DNA of 6,577 bases from Spirochaetia bacterium (lineage in GTDB: Bacteria; Spirochaetota; Spirochaetia; Treponematales; Rectinemataceae), in contig JAJTBL010000107.1 of the NCBI GenBank assembly GCA_021286925.1, positions 1 to 6,577 of the forward strand. The letters run 5' to 3'. Shown here piece after piece: positions 6,489-6,577 of this stretch. A program made the position numbers and the translations under genes. Position 1 is the first letter of the stretch, and every line of letters begins with the position of its first letter. The notes beneath the pieces were generated by a model. It was not told the DNA's origin, ran no database searches, and saw nothing but the letters and a program-made list of their open reading frames with translations.

Positions 6489-6494
6489 AATATA
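6489..6494 (-). promoter_or_regulatory. possible -10 element upstream of the RocB-like gene
   Basis: TATATT on the minus strand lies 6 nt before the ATG at 6482, in an AT-rich run without a Shine-Dalgarno. If it is a -10 box, transcription would start at or next to the ATG and give a leaderless mRNA. The -35 position holds only a poor match (TTATCC, 3 of 6 bases, 18-nt spacing), so this is weak. Confidence 0.2.
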
Positions 6495-6522
6495 TCGCAA
6501 TCTGCGGGTTCTGGATAAGTGG

Positions 6523-6562
6523 GGCGCGCAAGGGCGCCATAGCGCTCAGCGGCAATGGCCGC
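6523..6562. repeat. two adjacent GC-rich stem-loops
   Basis: GGCGC (6523-6527) pairs with GCGCC (6534-6538) around a 6-nt loop, and GCGGC (6549-6553) pairs with GCCGC (6558-6562) around an AATG loop. Both stems are perfect but short. No T-run follows on either strand. They sit directly upstream of the RocB-like gene. The sequence is much more GC-rich than the leader next to it. It could be a REP-like dispersed repeat, or coding sequence of an upstream gene, since one minus-strand frame stays open to the window edge. Confidence 0.4.
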
Positions 6563-6577
6563 AAGGAATGTCGTCCT

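Noticed and set aside
1..6577. CRISPR array, tRNA/rRNA gene, insertion sequence or phage gene
   Set aside because: No regularly spaced direct repeats, cloverleaf-like sequence, transposase or integrase motifs were seen on either strand.

Overview
The window is a bacterial chromosome segment of moderate to high GC, densely coded and mostly on the minus strand. Two clues hint at a spirochaete. One is a UMP kinase of the archaeal/spirochaetal type in place of the usual bacterial PyrH. The other is a lipoprotein with a loose lipobox. This placement is inference only; other phyla are possible.

Layout from left to right: (1) bases 1-966, plus strand, the C-terminal part of a large trehalase/GH63-like (MGH1-like) alpha/alpha-barrel protein cut by the window edge, in which both expected catalytic carboxylates appear replaced. 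(2) bases 967-1147, a convergent intergenic stretch with a 16-bp imperfect inverted repeat, an inner hairpin, and on the minus strand a possible 35-codon small ORF with a very good Shine-Dalgarno. (3) a minus-strand gene series, in transcription order: RocB-like M20 peptidase (6482-4830), lipoprotein with an S41 peptidase domain (4812-3340), HAD-family phosphatase overlapping it by 4 nt (3343-2654), archaeal-type UMP kinase (2560-1838) and a DUF1707-like + LiaF-C-like protein (1759-1148). (4) bases 6483-6577, GC-rich inverted repeats upstream of the RocB-like gene.

The first three minus-strand genes are tightly packed (17-nt gap, then an ATGA overlap) and are very probably one operon. The next two follow after gaps of about 93 and 78 nt with no convincing terminator and may be co-transcribed. 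A working reading is an exported S41 peptidase acting on extracytoplasmic peptides and a cytosolic M20 enzyme acting on small amides, grouped with a small phosphatase and a nucleotide kinase. No shared pathway can be proven from sequence. I see no tRNA, rRNA, CRISPR array, transposase, phage gene or obvious defence system. The most interesting points are the apparently catalytically dead glycosidase-like protein and the structured convergent intergenic region with its small ORF.
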